Positions 1 through 10,854 of a DNA stretch of 64,000 nucleotides are shown piece by piece. The notes beneath the pieces are model-generated. The model worked only from the letters and a program-made list of their open reading frames with translations, ran no database searches and was not told the origin of the DNA. The DNA lies in contig NC_081415.1 in NCBI RefSeq assembly GCF_030272615.1, positions 103,720,796 to 103,784,795 on the forward strand. The letters are read 5' to 3'. Positions within the stretch are counted from its first letter, which is position 1. The number at the start of each line of letters is the position of its first letter. This stretch comes from Cryptomeria japonica (taxonomy: Eukaryota; Streptophyta; Pinopsida; Cupressales; Cupressaceae). The position numbers were made by a program, and so were the translations under genes.

Positions 1-1099
1 CTTGCAACCACTAGATACAAATGTAACTTGTACTCCAACATCATTAATTTTACTTACAGAGAGAAGATTTCTTGCCAGACTTGGTATATGAAGGACTCCA
101 TTTATCCCATTCACTCTACTATCTGGGAACTGAATTTTGATTCTGCCTCTCCCTACAATCTCCAACATAGAATCACTAGCCAGGTATACCTTTCCACTAG
201 CATATGGTTCATACTTTGAGAATCACTCCTTGTGGGAGGTCATATGGAAAGATGTGCCAGAATCTACTAACCAGGTGTCATCTAAGGTAGGCACTACTAG
301 GGTTGTTACAAATGCATCTGTGTCACTTTGAGAAGACTCAATATCAGAATGCTTCTTCTTCTTCTCCTCCTCCTTGCAATCCTTTCAGATATGCCCTTTC
401 TGCCCACAGTTCTAGCACTTCACCTTTGACTTCTTGCTTGGAGATTTAAATCTCTTGAGACTTGGACTTATTTCCTTTCTTCTTGTCTTTGTCCTTCGGT
501 CTACCTCGAATAGAGAGTGCATCTTTTATCATCTCAAAAGACTTCTTTCTCATTTCTTCTGACAAAAGAGTATTAACCATAGTATCCATCTTGAACTGGG
601 TCGTAGTACTATCGATAGCCATCACTAAGTGATCCCAAGAGTCAAGCAATGAACACAACAGTAGCATGCAATGTTCTTCTTCTTGAATGGACACACCAAT
701 AGAAGTTAACTGTGCAAGAACCATGTTGAATGCATTCATGTGGTCTGCCAATGGTGTTCTTGCATCCATCTTCAGAGAGTATAATTTCTTACTCAAGAAA
801 AGTTTATTCACCAAGCATTTGCCTTGATAAATATCTCCCAACTTACTCCAAAGAAGATGTGCAGTCTTCTCCTCATGGACATTTAACAGAACAAAATCAA
901 CAAGACATAGCCTGATTAGACCCCTTGCCTTCTGGTTGGCTAAGTCCCAATCTTCTTGCTTCATGCCTGAAGGTTTCTGTGCAGTCATAGCAATCCAAAG
1001 ACCTCGGTCAACTAGTTAGTCTTCCATCTTGAGTTTCCATAGTTCGAAACTGGAACCATTAAATTTCTCCATGTCTATGCACCCTGAGGTGCTCACCAT
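1..1099 (-). pseudogene. Copia gag-protease, 5' part of element A (cut by window edge)
   Basis: Ty1/copia capsid and start of protease. The gag start is the ATG at 1099-1097, about 100 bp past the PBS; it opens with a DMEKFNGSSFELWKLKMED segment typical of copia gag. A stop at 1016-1018 interrupts the frame, then 988-446 reads as a UBN2-type capsid (DLANQKARGLIRLCL, LWSKLGDIYQGK). A frameshift near 450 leads to a CX2CX4HX4C zinc knuckle containing two stops (plausibly former Trp and Arg codons), an acidic linker, and the protease site LVDSGTSFHMTS. The rest of pol lies left of the window. Clearly inactive. Confidence 0.85.
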
Positions 1100-1203
1100 C
1101 CTAACCTGTAAAATAAACAAGTAGACACTCTGCAAGACTCCCACTGAAATAGAAGTGACACAAAAAACCAACCTTACCCAACAAGGATAACAAAATCGGC
1201 CAA

Positions 1204-1215
1204 GCTCTAATACCA
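1204..1215 (-). other. Primer binding site of element A (initiator tRNA-Met)
   Basis: Minus strand reads TGGTATTAGAGC, one mismatch from the TGGTATCAGAGC complementary to the plant initiator tRNA-Met 3' end. It lies two bases from the LTR edge (TGTAAGG begins at 1218) and ~105 bp before the gag ATG, as expected for copia. Confidence 0.85.
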
Positions 1216-1217
1216 CT

Positions 1218-2127
1218 TGTAAGGAAAGCAAGTGCAAAAATTTGTTTCCCTAATGTCAATTTATAGGGGAAAACAAATAGTGTTTACAATTTTGCAACTT
1301 TTATAGATTACGACACAAACATGATCATACACAAATAAATAACATAAAGAGAGAACACATAGAATTAACGTGGGAAAACCCTTTTGGGAGAAAAACCCAC
1401 CACCAACAAATAATGACTTTATTAACAGTATGCCAAAAGATACAAGAAAGTCCAGTTTGTAGACTTCCTTCACTCTGTCATACAATCGTTCCAAATTGAA
1501 ACATACAACACTCGGGTTAAACTACTTCACAGATTTCTCAGTAGCTATTCTGGTTCATCACATTCGGCTTCAAATACCAAACAAGTCGACCGTTACATCT
1601 ACCTGAGATGGTTGGGAAGTCAAACTGTCTCTGTTGGTCTACAATCATGGAAAACCAATTATCCCACATGCATCAGGGAGTCGAGTCAGTTTGCATTCAT
1701 ATACCCCAACAATCTCATCCTTACTGTTCAAGTGTTCACCTTTTTGGATCTCGATTCAATCTCACATCCATAGTCGGTCTTCGCTCCATCGGCCATCGGT
1801 ATAGCTTTCAACCGGTAGAGTCGATCGCCCGATGATACCTGATCATCGAAGGTGACTCCATCGGGTCATCGGCAAGACACATGCAAAGTTACCTCGACCT
1901 TCGATAACCAAGAGCAGACCTTATCGAGTCATCGACACATGCCCAAAACTATTATCCCGATAAGCGAAGCACTCCAAGGAAAAATAGAGAAGACTCATCG
2001 GGACTTTGGTGTAGCCTTCATGACGTCGACCTGATTGGCGATGTCAACCTGGAGCACCTAAGGTAGGTTCATTGGGTATTGGCATACCTTTCGATAGGAT
2101 CACCCGATAATCAATGACAACCCAGAC
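1218..2127 (-). repeat. 5' LTR of element A, PBS-proximal segment
   Basis: Starts with TGTAAGG next to the PBS (the LTR 3' end on the minus strand). It contains the ACGTGGGAAAACCC / GGGAGAAAAACCCACC block usual in copia LTRs near R/U5, and many CATCGG-type motifs after 1780. It breaks off at the CAGAC target site of element B and resumes at 10160. Alternatively the LTR could end near 1583 (TGTTTGGTATTTG on the minus strand). I prefer the longer version because the same CATCGG-rich style continues after B and ends in a clean TGTTGGAAATG terminus. Confidence 0.6.
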
Positions 2128-3252
2128 TATTAGGCCCAATATGGAAAGCTAATGTACTAAGAGGGGAGGGGTGAATCAGTACTCCAAAACTTTTCTTGAA
2201 TAATAACTTTACTATTATGCATAAACCGAATAGTGCAGTAACATAAAATAAAGCTAAAACAAATAGATAACAATCATACATGATTCACTCCATAACACAT
2301 ATATTTTGGTTACATAGAAACTCTTGGTTAGAGAGAAAAACTATGGTGGGGATGGCACCCACAACTTCAATAATGCAATAATAAAGAGTGCTCAGTTAGA
2401 GCTACATGTTTAGCTATTTCTGATAGCTTACCCTGTTAGGAGTAACAAGATCTGTTAGATCTACCTTGCTAAAGGGTTTTACAACACTTAATCTAAATGT
2501 TGCACCTGGTTAGAGGCTTTATAATTTATAGACTTGATTAGAGTCTTATACCCTGTTAAAGGTTTCTCTTTCAACTTCACAATATTACAATAAAATCATT
2601 ACAAATATTTGCAACTTTACATCTGAAATGTTATAGCAGATTCTATGTGCTCAAAATAGATTACCTTGCTTATAGCATACCGCGGTAACCCATATAGTAA
2701 CTTGGTAAACCCTTCTGTTTACTCTATTCTTCGATTGTTCTCTGAATACCTTCTTGGTGACCTCTGTGTCTCTGTAATAGTCTTCTTTCATGCATTCATA
2801 CACCTTTAACTCATGTTTTATAAATAGATCTCTTAAGACGCTGATCCAATTCATTGCTTCGATCTTACAAACACAATTTATTGAATGAATAATCATGCAA
2901 AATATTTCATTGGTTAGATGACCTCGAAATCATACATAATCTTCTAGTGCAATTTCCAATGTGATAACGGTTAGATGTGCCTTGATCTTGTAACACGTTT
3001 TCATATGCATGTCTAGGTTCAATGAATCTGGTAACTCGGTGTGTCATCTTTGCTGCTCGGTAGACATGAAAAGATACTCGGTAGACAACTTGGTATATAC
3101 TGCGTTCTGTGATTGCTTTCTTCTGTAACCGACTAGACTATGCATACCGACTTCTCTATGTATACCGACTGCATGATTTAGTAGTGTTAACCGACTAGAG
3201 TATATAGTACAACTTTGACATAAAACTAATGGCAATCTAATAAGTAGTAATA
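2128..3252 (-). repeat. 3' LTR of element B
   Basis: 1,125 bp, aligned over its length with 9007-10154. The termini have decayed: plus strand begins TATTAGG where the partner has TGTTAGG, and ends AGTAATA where the partner has AGTAACA. It contains the copia-like GGGGAGGGGTGAATCAGTA start, a TAGAAACTC...GAGAAAAACT block, several CCTGTTAGG/CCTGTTAAAGG motifs, and a minus-strand TATA-like TATTTATAAA at 2817-2826. Confidence 0.93.
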
Positions 3253-3611
3253 ATCTCTCCTTTTGACATTAGTTGAGATGTTTGACAAAAACTACTTTCA
3301 AAGTTATAACTCAAAAATCTATATACTTTGCAAAATGACTATACTGACCGTATATACAATAGTCAATGAAATAGTATATTCAGATATACTCCCCTTGTCA
3401 TTATACTGTACATAACTCTAATTTTACATGCTCGGTTCTGTTCTTGTGTGCTTTGCTTACTGTCCTGTATACTGCTCTTGGATACTCTACTTATTCTGCT
3501 CGGTATACTCCCCCTGTATACTATACTCTGAATACTATATTATTCTCTCAATACTATATCAAAACTGTATCACTCCCCAAATATATTGTATCACACTCTT
3601 CCAAGACTATA
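3253..3611 (-). other. Polypurine tract array of element B
   Basis: No coding sequence. On the minus strand the tract next to the 3' LTR is AAAAGGAGAGAT (3253-3264). Further purine runs occur at 3387-3399, 3506-3518 and 3572-3578, and one at 3618-3630 overlaps the end of ORF2; all appear as ACTCCCC on the plus strand. The first is the likely primer for plus-strand DNA synthesis. The others may be duplicates, as in element C. Confidence 0.7.
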
Positions 3612-6600
3612 TCATTTTACTCCCCCTTTTTGACAAACATCAAAAATGTAATTTCCATCCAGGGGTGGTAACTGGTCAAAAATGGATTTGTACTTGTTCT
3701 GGGCATTGGTGAGAGCGATAGAGAGTGCATCCTTTACACTGTCCATTAAAGAATTTTGCGCTTGAATATCAGCCAATAGTGATATTAAGCCATCAAGGGT
3801 GCTTCCCTCTTGCGTAGTAGACAAGTATATGGCTCGATTGATCTATTCTTGGACTGATGAAAGATGTGGAAGGAATAATGTCTGAAGTGTCATTAAGTCC
3901 ATCCTGATCTTGTGTTCTTCATTTCATAAGTCCAATTAGTGAGCCATGAGCTGTTGTAACCTTGTATAAAAATTATGAAATGAATTTGGCTTTGTGGTCA
4001 ACTTGCTGGAGAGATCGGTGATCTCTTTCTCAATTGTCTCTATTTTATTCTTGATGTCTTTAATGAATAAAGAAAATTTGCAGAGTTTCTGAAATAAATA
4101 ATGAATGTGCTTGAGTTGAGGAGTCAACTCAGCAATAAATTTGACAAGTTTGACCTTGCCAATAGCTAAAGCTTTATGTACCTCTTCTATCATTTTTTGC
4201 AGTGAGCTCCTTGTCTTTCAGCTTGCTCAAATACTCAGATGTATTAACTCCGGATGTTTCTATTTGATTAAGGAGTTCATCCAGTTGAATATGGATGGTT
4301 GCATCGGTTGACACTGTAGCTATAGGTAGCATATCTAATAGCAGTGTATTCACCTTCTGAAGTACTTTATTCTTCTTTTGTATGGCCATCTGTTTTTCTT
4401 GTTCAGCCTTTGCTTTGTACAGTTCACGAAAATCAATGAGTTCTTGCCCCTTTAATTTTGATATATCCACATTGGGTAACACTATTGGTTTAGACAAATC
4501 AACTTTCAAACTATGCTTTTTCACTTTCTTTTCTTTACCTTTGGCCGATTGGACCAAGACAATAGCTTGTGAGGATTGATTACCCTCAGGAGGTTGCTCG
4601 GTAGAGGCAACACTTTGGTCAGTTCCTATAGCCTTTGTGGTGTCTTTTGGTGTCTCGGTACTGGGTGTCTCAGCTGCAACATTTTTAGTGCTCAAAGGTG
4701 CTTGTGAGGTTTGTTCTAGAGTGGTATCTTCTCCTGCTGTAGACTTGTGACCTTCGGTGCCTTGTGTTGTATCCTGAGGAGCTTCGGTAGAGACAGGTTG
4801 CTTGACTAGGGGGTAAGGATGAACTTGTTCTAAAATGGATTCACTAGATACAAGTTTTGCATATGTAGTGCCTTCTATCATTTCCTGCTCCGGTGCTTCT
4901 ATATCCATGATATCTTCATCTATTTGAATAGTGTTAGCAAGGTCTTGTTCAGTAGCATCAGGACCTTGCTCGGTGACATCGGGATTGTGCTCAGTGACAT
5001 CAATGATTTCAACTGTAGTTTGTTCATCGACATCCTTGATTTTGAAGATTTCCTACCACTTTGCTTTTGTCTCCTTTTCTACGTCAATATATAGCCCATT
5101 CATCAGTTTTAAGGCTCTTTGTTTGATAAGAAACTTAGAATTGTAGGTTGTCAGATGTTCCTTTATTTCTGCTACTGACATATCAGGAAAGAGATGGACT
5201 AGACTTCTTTCTCTGATTTTTTTCTCCGAGTCCATTGCATACTTCCACCTATTATCAATATGCAAGTAAAGTTCATTTGGAAGTGACATTGCTAGTTCCA
5301 ATGGAGCTAACCGAAACTTTAGAAGTGTGCAGATGACAGCTTCTTCAATTTGTCTCTTCTCATCATTATTTCTAGTTTCATACTTGACATATGTAAATCC
5401 TCTAAATCCACCATATTCTTTCAAATTAGCACAGAAATTTTCAACACTATGTATATTTACCTTCTTGCTCTTGACAATCTGGAATTTGTTTGTATCTTCT
5501 AATTCTGTATCACTAGACTCTTTTGCCAAAATGAGTCTCCGAGTAGATTTCTTGTATGTCTTTGTTACCTTGGGAGCAGTAACACTCTTTTGTTTCTTAC
5601 TTGGTGATGTTGCAGATGCTCTTGTTTTAGGTCTCTTTGTTGGAGGTGTCGGTAGGGCCTTTGAAGTGTCCTATTTTTTCCTTTTTAACACTTTACCCTT
5701 AGGCAATTCAGTGCTCAGTGTTATAGTTTCCTCTTGAGCTTCTGATTCCTCTTCGGCAATGGCAAGAGTGTCTTTGATAGGTCTAGAGGAAGAGTCTTCT
5801 CCAAATTTTTCTGACAATACCTTAATCATCTTTGTTGCCTTTCTTGTAGCTTTGGGTACTACAATGCTCATCTTTACCTTTTCCTTTACTTCTTCATAGG
5901 TTCCATATCTTAGCTCGGTAGCATGCCTGGGCAATGTAAGAAATGCATCAATTTGTTGTTTTGTGATGTCATAATCAATCTTGTAACCCATTGGTGACAA
6001 GGATTGAGTCCTTGGTTCCACAACATTCACATAACAGTAATCGGTGTCAACTTCAAAGCATATGTCATCTTTATACTTCTCCACTAGCTGGGGTGGAATT
6101 CGGTACCTGTTATGCATTTTCTCTTGAAATTTACTGAAGTAGTCATCCATGATATCATTCAAATTATCTCCTAACTTCTTGATGAAGTCATTAATCTAAT
6201 GGGTGATTGGTCGATGTAGCTCCCAAACTACTTTACCGACTGATGGAAAGAATTTTTCAAAGTAGAAAAACATGCATACCAGTAGTAATCCAAACTTTAG
6301 AGTATTTGCCGAGTTGTTCTTCTTCAACTTCCTGATTGTGTTCAGATTGTCAAACAGGTTCTTCAATAACACTTCACATAAGTCGATTTTCATTCCCTTT
6401 TTCACAATTTTATAAGCTAAGTCAACTACTGCACAGGGTACACTGTTTTCCCTTGCTGATTGGAAGAAACAGTAACCAATTACTCTAATAGCAAACTTAA
6501 GTTCTGCATCAGTGACATTGTTTAGGTTTAGTCCTCTGTAATCAGATTCTACTCTAGTTAAACTGATCAATTTCTTCTGTGATATCATCTTCTGGGCTCA

Positions 6601-7032
6601 GGCATGATCATAGATAGGGTAACCGATGATTAGATGAATGATTTCCTTGGTTATTTTGAATGGTTTCTCTTCTAGCCACATGAAATCATCATGAACTCTG
6701 CTTAGAACAAACTTGACCCATTGGGGTTTGAACACACAAGGATAGGTTAGGGTTTCAATTAATCCCTTAACTTTGATGTGTTCATACTTGATGTTCAATA
6801 CACCATCAGTACATAGCTCATCATAGGAGTCTCTGATTTCAACAAGACCGAGTTCTTCAACACGGCATTTGGTGAAGAATCTCACATCTTCGACTAACAA
6901 TACTCTCTCTGGGATGAGTGAAAAGGCGGTTTTGTCATCCGGTTCAGAAGCGACTTTGGGAGTCAAAGAGTATTTCAATGAGGTCTTCTCTACATTCTTG
7001 ACAACTATGGGATCTTGGATATTGGGCGCCAT
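3612..7032 (-). pseudogene. Element B ORF2, large accessory protein of unknown function
   Basis: About 1,140 codons, starting MAPNIQDPIVVKN. One frame runs from 7032 to 4174, broken only by stops at 6598, 6193, 5668 and 5050. A single frameshift near 4180 leads to the last ~190 codons, with further stops near 3936 and 3830. Residues 1-450 look globular (FKITKEIIHLIIGYP near 130-145; FGLLLVCMFFYF; PPQLVEKYKDDICFEVDTDY). Next come a Lys/Pro/Thr-rich linker, a second folded part (158 codons to 5053), short DVTE/DATE repeats, an acidic Thr/Glu/Gln-rich stretch, and a helical C-terminus (IKNKIETIEKEITDLSSKL). No protease, RT, RNase H or integrase motifs. It sits where pol should be. I do not recognise the family; a distant PMD relationship is proposed in Part 2. 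Host gene capture is equally possible. Confidence 0.75.
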
Positions 7033-7591
7033 TTGTAAATTTCAGATAAAAACTAGTAAAGAGTCCTTAGGGTTTCAGGATTTCAAACGACAGATGCTTT
7101 ATACTTAGCAGATAATGGCAACTAGATACGCTTGGTAAATCAGCTTAACAATGTGTTGAGATTTGATCTAAATACCTTGAATTCACTTTGAATGAGGTTT
7201 TGATCACCTTGGAATCGCTTGCTCTGCTCTCTCGAAAACTTTGGTAAGTGTAAATGATCGTGAAAATGCTTTTAAGTACACAAAATACTTTATCGGGCTT
7301 CATGCAGGTTAGGTCGAAAACATTAAATGCACTCGGTTCCTCTTTAACCGATTTACTCTCTTTTTTTTCGTTTTAACCGAGTAACCAACCTTCCTTCATT
7401 TACCGACTTGACAAGCTTCTTGTATTCACCGACTTGACAGGTTTCATGTAAAGTGCTTCAAAAGACTTTGATAGAATTTCAAACTTACTAATACATCTTA
7501 ACTATGAAAATTTTGGATTTAGTACATAATAGAATAGGAACTGTTATGATTTTAACCTTCAGAGAATGCAGTCCCTTCATACCTTTACCAA
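7033..7591 (-). other. Non-coding spacer between ORF1 and ORF2 of element B
   Basis: 559 bp without a sustained frame on either strand. It contains repeated ACCGACTT/ACCGAGT-type motifs that recur in the B LTRs. It might carry a splice acceptor or internal promoter for ORF2, but I cannot identify one. Confidence 0.5.
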
Positions 7592-8944
7592 TTAATTTGG
7601 AATAGGAGCACCTAACTCGGTAGGTAAGGTGTTTTCTTCATTTGACACAATTTCCTTCTTTTTCCAAATCATCTTTAATTTTTCTTTTATTTCTTCTGTG
7701 TCTTTTCTAGGTTGATCTCTGCAATCTCCAGCCAAGTGTCCAACTTTGTGACAATGAAAACATGCCATACCAGGATTTCTCCATGATCTTCGGTTGTTCA
7801 TTCCAAACCTTATAAAACAGTTAGCACTAATATGTCCATATCTTCCACAACATTCACACCATATCCTTGTATTGTAATCCCATGGTACTGCAGAATACTG
7901 TCGGTAAGGATCTGTGTGAGTTCGGTAACCTCTAGTATTTGCTCAGTGTGCATACCACATATAGTTCTTTTTCTTAATCCAGCACTTCTTAGTACTTTGT
8001 CCATATCTATTGCAGTTTTTACAAAACCCTTTGAATTTTGCCTTCTGATAATTGTTAACAGACTTTGTCCTACATTGATTAGATGCGTGACTATATTTAT
8101 TGCAATTGTAACAATAACCATTGGATTTAGTGACATTCAGTTGCTTACCTTTTTTGATTTGACATATGTTGGCAGTGTGACCTTGATTTCCATAGTAGTT
8201 GCAAATAGGCTTCTTTCTTTTGATGTTATTCCTATTTCTAGCTTGCTTTGATGATTCTCCTCTCTCGGTAGTATGAATTCCTTTCTCGATAGAGTCTTTT
8301 CCTTTGTAACCGAGTCCTACATCTCTGTTGGGTCTTCTTGTATTCAGTTGCTCATCCAACATCTTTGATGCTTCATAACTCTTCTTCAGTGTTTCTTTGG
8401 ATTTCTTCTATGTTTCAAGTTCATCAGTCAACCTTGATACTTCAAGTTTCAATGCTTGATTCTCACCATTCTTTAGAATTGCTTCATGATGTGCATAACC
8501 TAGTTGATCTGATAGGTTTTGTTGAATTCTAGTCAACCTTGTAATTTCATCATTCTTATCAGATATTAAGACTTCAAGTTGTTGTTTCTCTCTTTCTAGA
8601 TCTCTTGCTTTATCCTCAGCTGTTCTCAATGCATCTAGATTTTTAGTCATCTGTGTGCTGAAATGTTCATGTTCTTTTTTCATTGCTTTTAGTTGATCAG
8701 CCAATGCTTTAATCTTTTCTTTCAATACTCCAATCATTTCTTCAGTTTCTTCAGATATACTATTCTCAGATGATGTCTCAATTTGTTCCACTAACAATTG
8801 AGAGTCCTACAAATCATCAGATAATCTTCTTCTTACTTTCAGAGATTTTTGCATTTGCCTTTGCATGTCTGCAATCACTTGATTAGCATGATCCAGTTCT
8901 TCTTCCAGATACACAATCCTCCAAGATTGTTTATAGCCTTCCAT
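7592..8944 (-). pseudogene. Element B ORF1: coiled coil plus five CCHC zinc knuckles
   Basis: About 450 codons in one frame, interrupted only by stops at 8807 (TAG), 8408 (TAG) and 7943 (TGA). The start is the ATG at 8944 (MEGYKQSWRIVYLEEELDHA), 49 bp after the PBS. Residues 1-185 are long charged heptad-like helices (coiled coil). After a basic linker come five knuckles: CNYYGNQGHTANIC (second Cys now Tyr), CYNCNKYSHASNQC, CKNCNRYGQSTKKC (His now Gln), CECCGRYGHISANC and CFHCHKVGHLAGDC. No UBN2/capsid domain is visible, so this is a nucleocapsid-like protein without a recognisable capsid. It probably packages the element RNA, but this is inference. Confidence 0.8.
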
Positions 8945-8992
8945 TGATAAGATCTTTCTCTTTAGGTGGTTAAACCCTTTTCCAAGATATGT

Positions 8993-9004
8993 GCTCTGAT
9001 ACCA
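8993..9004 (-). other. Primer binding site of element B (initiator tRNA-Met)
   Basis: Minus strand TGGTATCAGAGC, a perfect 12-nt complement to the initiator tRNA-Met 3' end, two bases inside the 5' LTR (TGTTAGG at 9007). It fixes the transcription direction as minus. Confidence 0.93.
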
Positions 9005-9006
9005 AT

Positions 9007-10154
9007 TGTTAGGCCCAATATGGAAAGCTAATGTACTGAGAGGGGAGGGGTGAATCAGTACTCCAAAACTTTTCTTGAATAATAACTTTACTGTTATGCA
9101 TAAACTGAATAGTGCAGTAACATAAAATAAAGCTAAAACAAATAGATAACAATCATACATGATTCACTCCATAACATATATATTTTGGTTACGCAGAAAC
9201 TCTTGGTTAGAGAGAAAAACTGCGGTGGGGATGGCACCCACAACTTCACTACTGCAATAATAAAGAGTGCTCATTAGAGCTACATGTTTAGCTATTTTTG
9301 ATAGCTTACCCTATTAGGAGTAACAAGATCTGTTAGATCTGCCTTGCTAAAGGATTTTCCAACACTTAATCTAAATGTTGCACCTGGTTAGAGGCTTTAC
9401 AATTTATAGACTTGATTAGAGTCTTATACCCTATTAAAGGTTTCTCTTTCAACTTCACAATATTACAATAAAATCATTACAAATATCTGCAACTTTACAT
9501 CTGAAATGTTATAGCAGATTCTATGTGCTCATAATATATTACCTTGCTTATAGCATACCCTGATAACCCATATAGTAACTCGGTAAACCCTTCTATTTAC
9601 TCTATTCTTCGACTGTTCTCTGAATACCTTCTTGGTGACCTCTGTGTCTCTATAACAATCTTCTTTCATGCATTCATACACCTTTAACTCATGTTGTATA
9701 AATAGATCTCTTAAGATGGTGATTGAATTCATTGCTTCGATCTTACAAACACGATTTATTGAATGAATAATCATGCAAAATATTTCATTGGTTAGATGAC
9801 CTCGAAATCATACACAATCTTCTAGTGCAATTTCTAATGTGATAACAGTTATATGTGCCTTGATCTTGTAACACGTTTTCATATGCATGTCCAGGTTCAA
9901 TGAATCTAGTAACACATTTCACTTGGTGTATATCAACTCGGTGTGTCATCTTTGTTGCTCAGTAGACATGAAAACATACTTGGTAGACAACTCAGTTTAT
10001 ACTGCATTCTGTGACTACTTTCTTCTGTAACTGACTAGACTGTGCATACTGACTTCTCTATGTATACTGACTGCATGATTCGGTAGTGTTAACTGACTAG
10101 AGTATATAGTATAACTTTGACATAAAACTAATGGCAATCTGATAAGTAGTAACA
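9007..10154 (-). repeat. 5' LTR of element B
   Basis: 1,148 bp with intact termini on the plus strand (TGTTAGG...AGTAACA). It pairs with 2128-3252 and with solo LTR B'. Relative to the left copy it has an extra segment near 9913-9930. Several CCTATTAGG/CCTATTAAAGG repeats lie between 9300 and 9440. Confidence 0.93.
9697..9704 (-). promoter_or_regulatory. TATA-like box in the 5' LTR of element B
   Basis: Minus strand TATTTATA, conserved at the matching place of the 3' LTR (2817-2826) and of solo LTR B' (TATTTATATAG). It lies ~690 bp upstream of the LTR 3' edge, compatible with a U3 core promoter. Confidence 0.45.
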
Positions 10155-10159
10155 CAGAC

Positions 10160-10371
10160 TGCCTAAGATATCTCCATTGGGTCATCGACACAACTTTGAT
10201 GCAGTCTTCCTGAAAGGTGAAGTTATCCTGTTAGAAGAGAAGACATCAGTGTAAGTCATATTGATCAGAAGGTATTCAACAAACAAGAAAGTAACACTCT
10301 GTTGTTCCATCGGTGTAGGATACCCCGATTAACCCGTATATGTCAAGTGAATTAGAGGCACATTTCCAACA
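10160..10371 (-). repeat. 5' LTR of element A, outer segment
   Basis: Continues A's LTR after element B. It has the same CATCGG/CCGATTAACCCG style as 1780-2127 and ends with TTTCCAACA at 10371, which reads TGTTGGAAATGTGCC on the minus strand, a typical copia LTR start. The two pieces sum to about 1.12 kb. The outer TSD cannot be checked because the other LTR is outside the window. Confidence 0.55.
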
Positions 10372-10420
10372 GAATGTTCATCACAACAATGTGTGAAGGC
10401 GTTGTCTATAGATAACTAAA

Positions 10421-10854
10421 TTATGGTTTTGAAATAGCAGGTTGTGATGTTACTTGAGATCGATATTGTGGAGCATTGACCACTTGTGGCACTGATTGGA
10501 TGAGTGGGGGAATAGACAATAATGGAATTATGTAATTCATGCCCCCAGTCATAGCTTGTATGAAAAATGATGGAGGATTAGGATTAGATGAAGGATTGAG
10601 ATAGGATGGAAGATTATAATTGGATGGAGAAGTGAGATAAGATTGCAATGTGACTTGGAAATCTACCTCACCAGGTTGATCAACCATACCGTCGTCATCA
10701 TCGACATAGGGTGAAGTAAGAAAATGAGGGATGACCATACTCATCATAGTAGGATTGAGACATGACTTGGACATCTGCGTCATCAGGTTGATCAACGATA
10801 CCCTCGTCATCATCGACATAGGCTGAAGTGGAAGAAAATAAAGGGCAACCAAAT
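10421..10854 (-). pseudogene. C-terminal part of unidentified ORF with acidic repeats, split by element C
   Basis: Minus-strand frame ending in a stop at 10421 (tail ...SQPAISKP). Upstream are two tandem ~38-residue units with the pattern YYDE(F/Y)G-P-FS...(A/P)YVDDD(E/D)G(I/M)VDQP...DFQV-QS, separated by a one-base frameshift near 10712. The frame continues across the element C insertion into 19181-19100, giving an uninterrupted YYDEFGCPLFSS junction once C and one TSD copy are removed. Downstream is a Pro/Asn/Ser-rich low-complexity tail. A C-terminus of a DNA-transposase-like gene is possible, but I do not recognise it. Confidence 0.45.
10639..10854 (-). repeat. Two tandem ~113-bp units inside the split ORF
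   Basis: Unit 2 spans 10751-10639. Unit 1 spans 10854-10752 plus about 10 bp beyond element C. Shared core: GTCATCATCGACATAGG and CAGGTTGATCAAC on the plus strand. The units encode the 38-residue YYDE...YVDDD...VDQP repeat. Confidence 0.7.

Larger units (their letters stand above)
2128..10154 (-). mobile_element. Element B: pol-less LTR retroelement with two large ORFs
   Basis: An 8.03-kb element flanked by a perfect 5-bp TSD CAGAC (2123-2127 and 10155-10159). Minus-strand order: 5' LTR 9007-10154, tRNA-Met PBS, ORF1 (8944-7592), 560-bp spacer, ORF2 (7032-3612), purine-tract array, 3' LTR 2128-3252. I see no aspartic protease, integrase or reverse transcriptase in any frame, so it must have been mobilised in trans. 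It is inserted in the LTR of element A. A related solo LTR (B') sits at 12517-13685, so the family has amplified. Confidence 0.9.

Noticed and set aside
2651-2896. 81-residue minus-strand ORF seen in both LTRs of B (also 9529-9774)
   Set aside because: Both copies are the same LTR duplicated at insertion. The frame is broken in solo LTR B', so there is no sign of coding selection.
5327-5737. 136-residue plus-strand hydrophobic ORF
   Set aside because: Antisense shadow of element B ORF2; codons follow the minus-strand frame.
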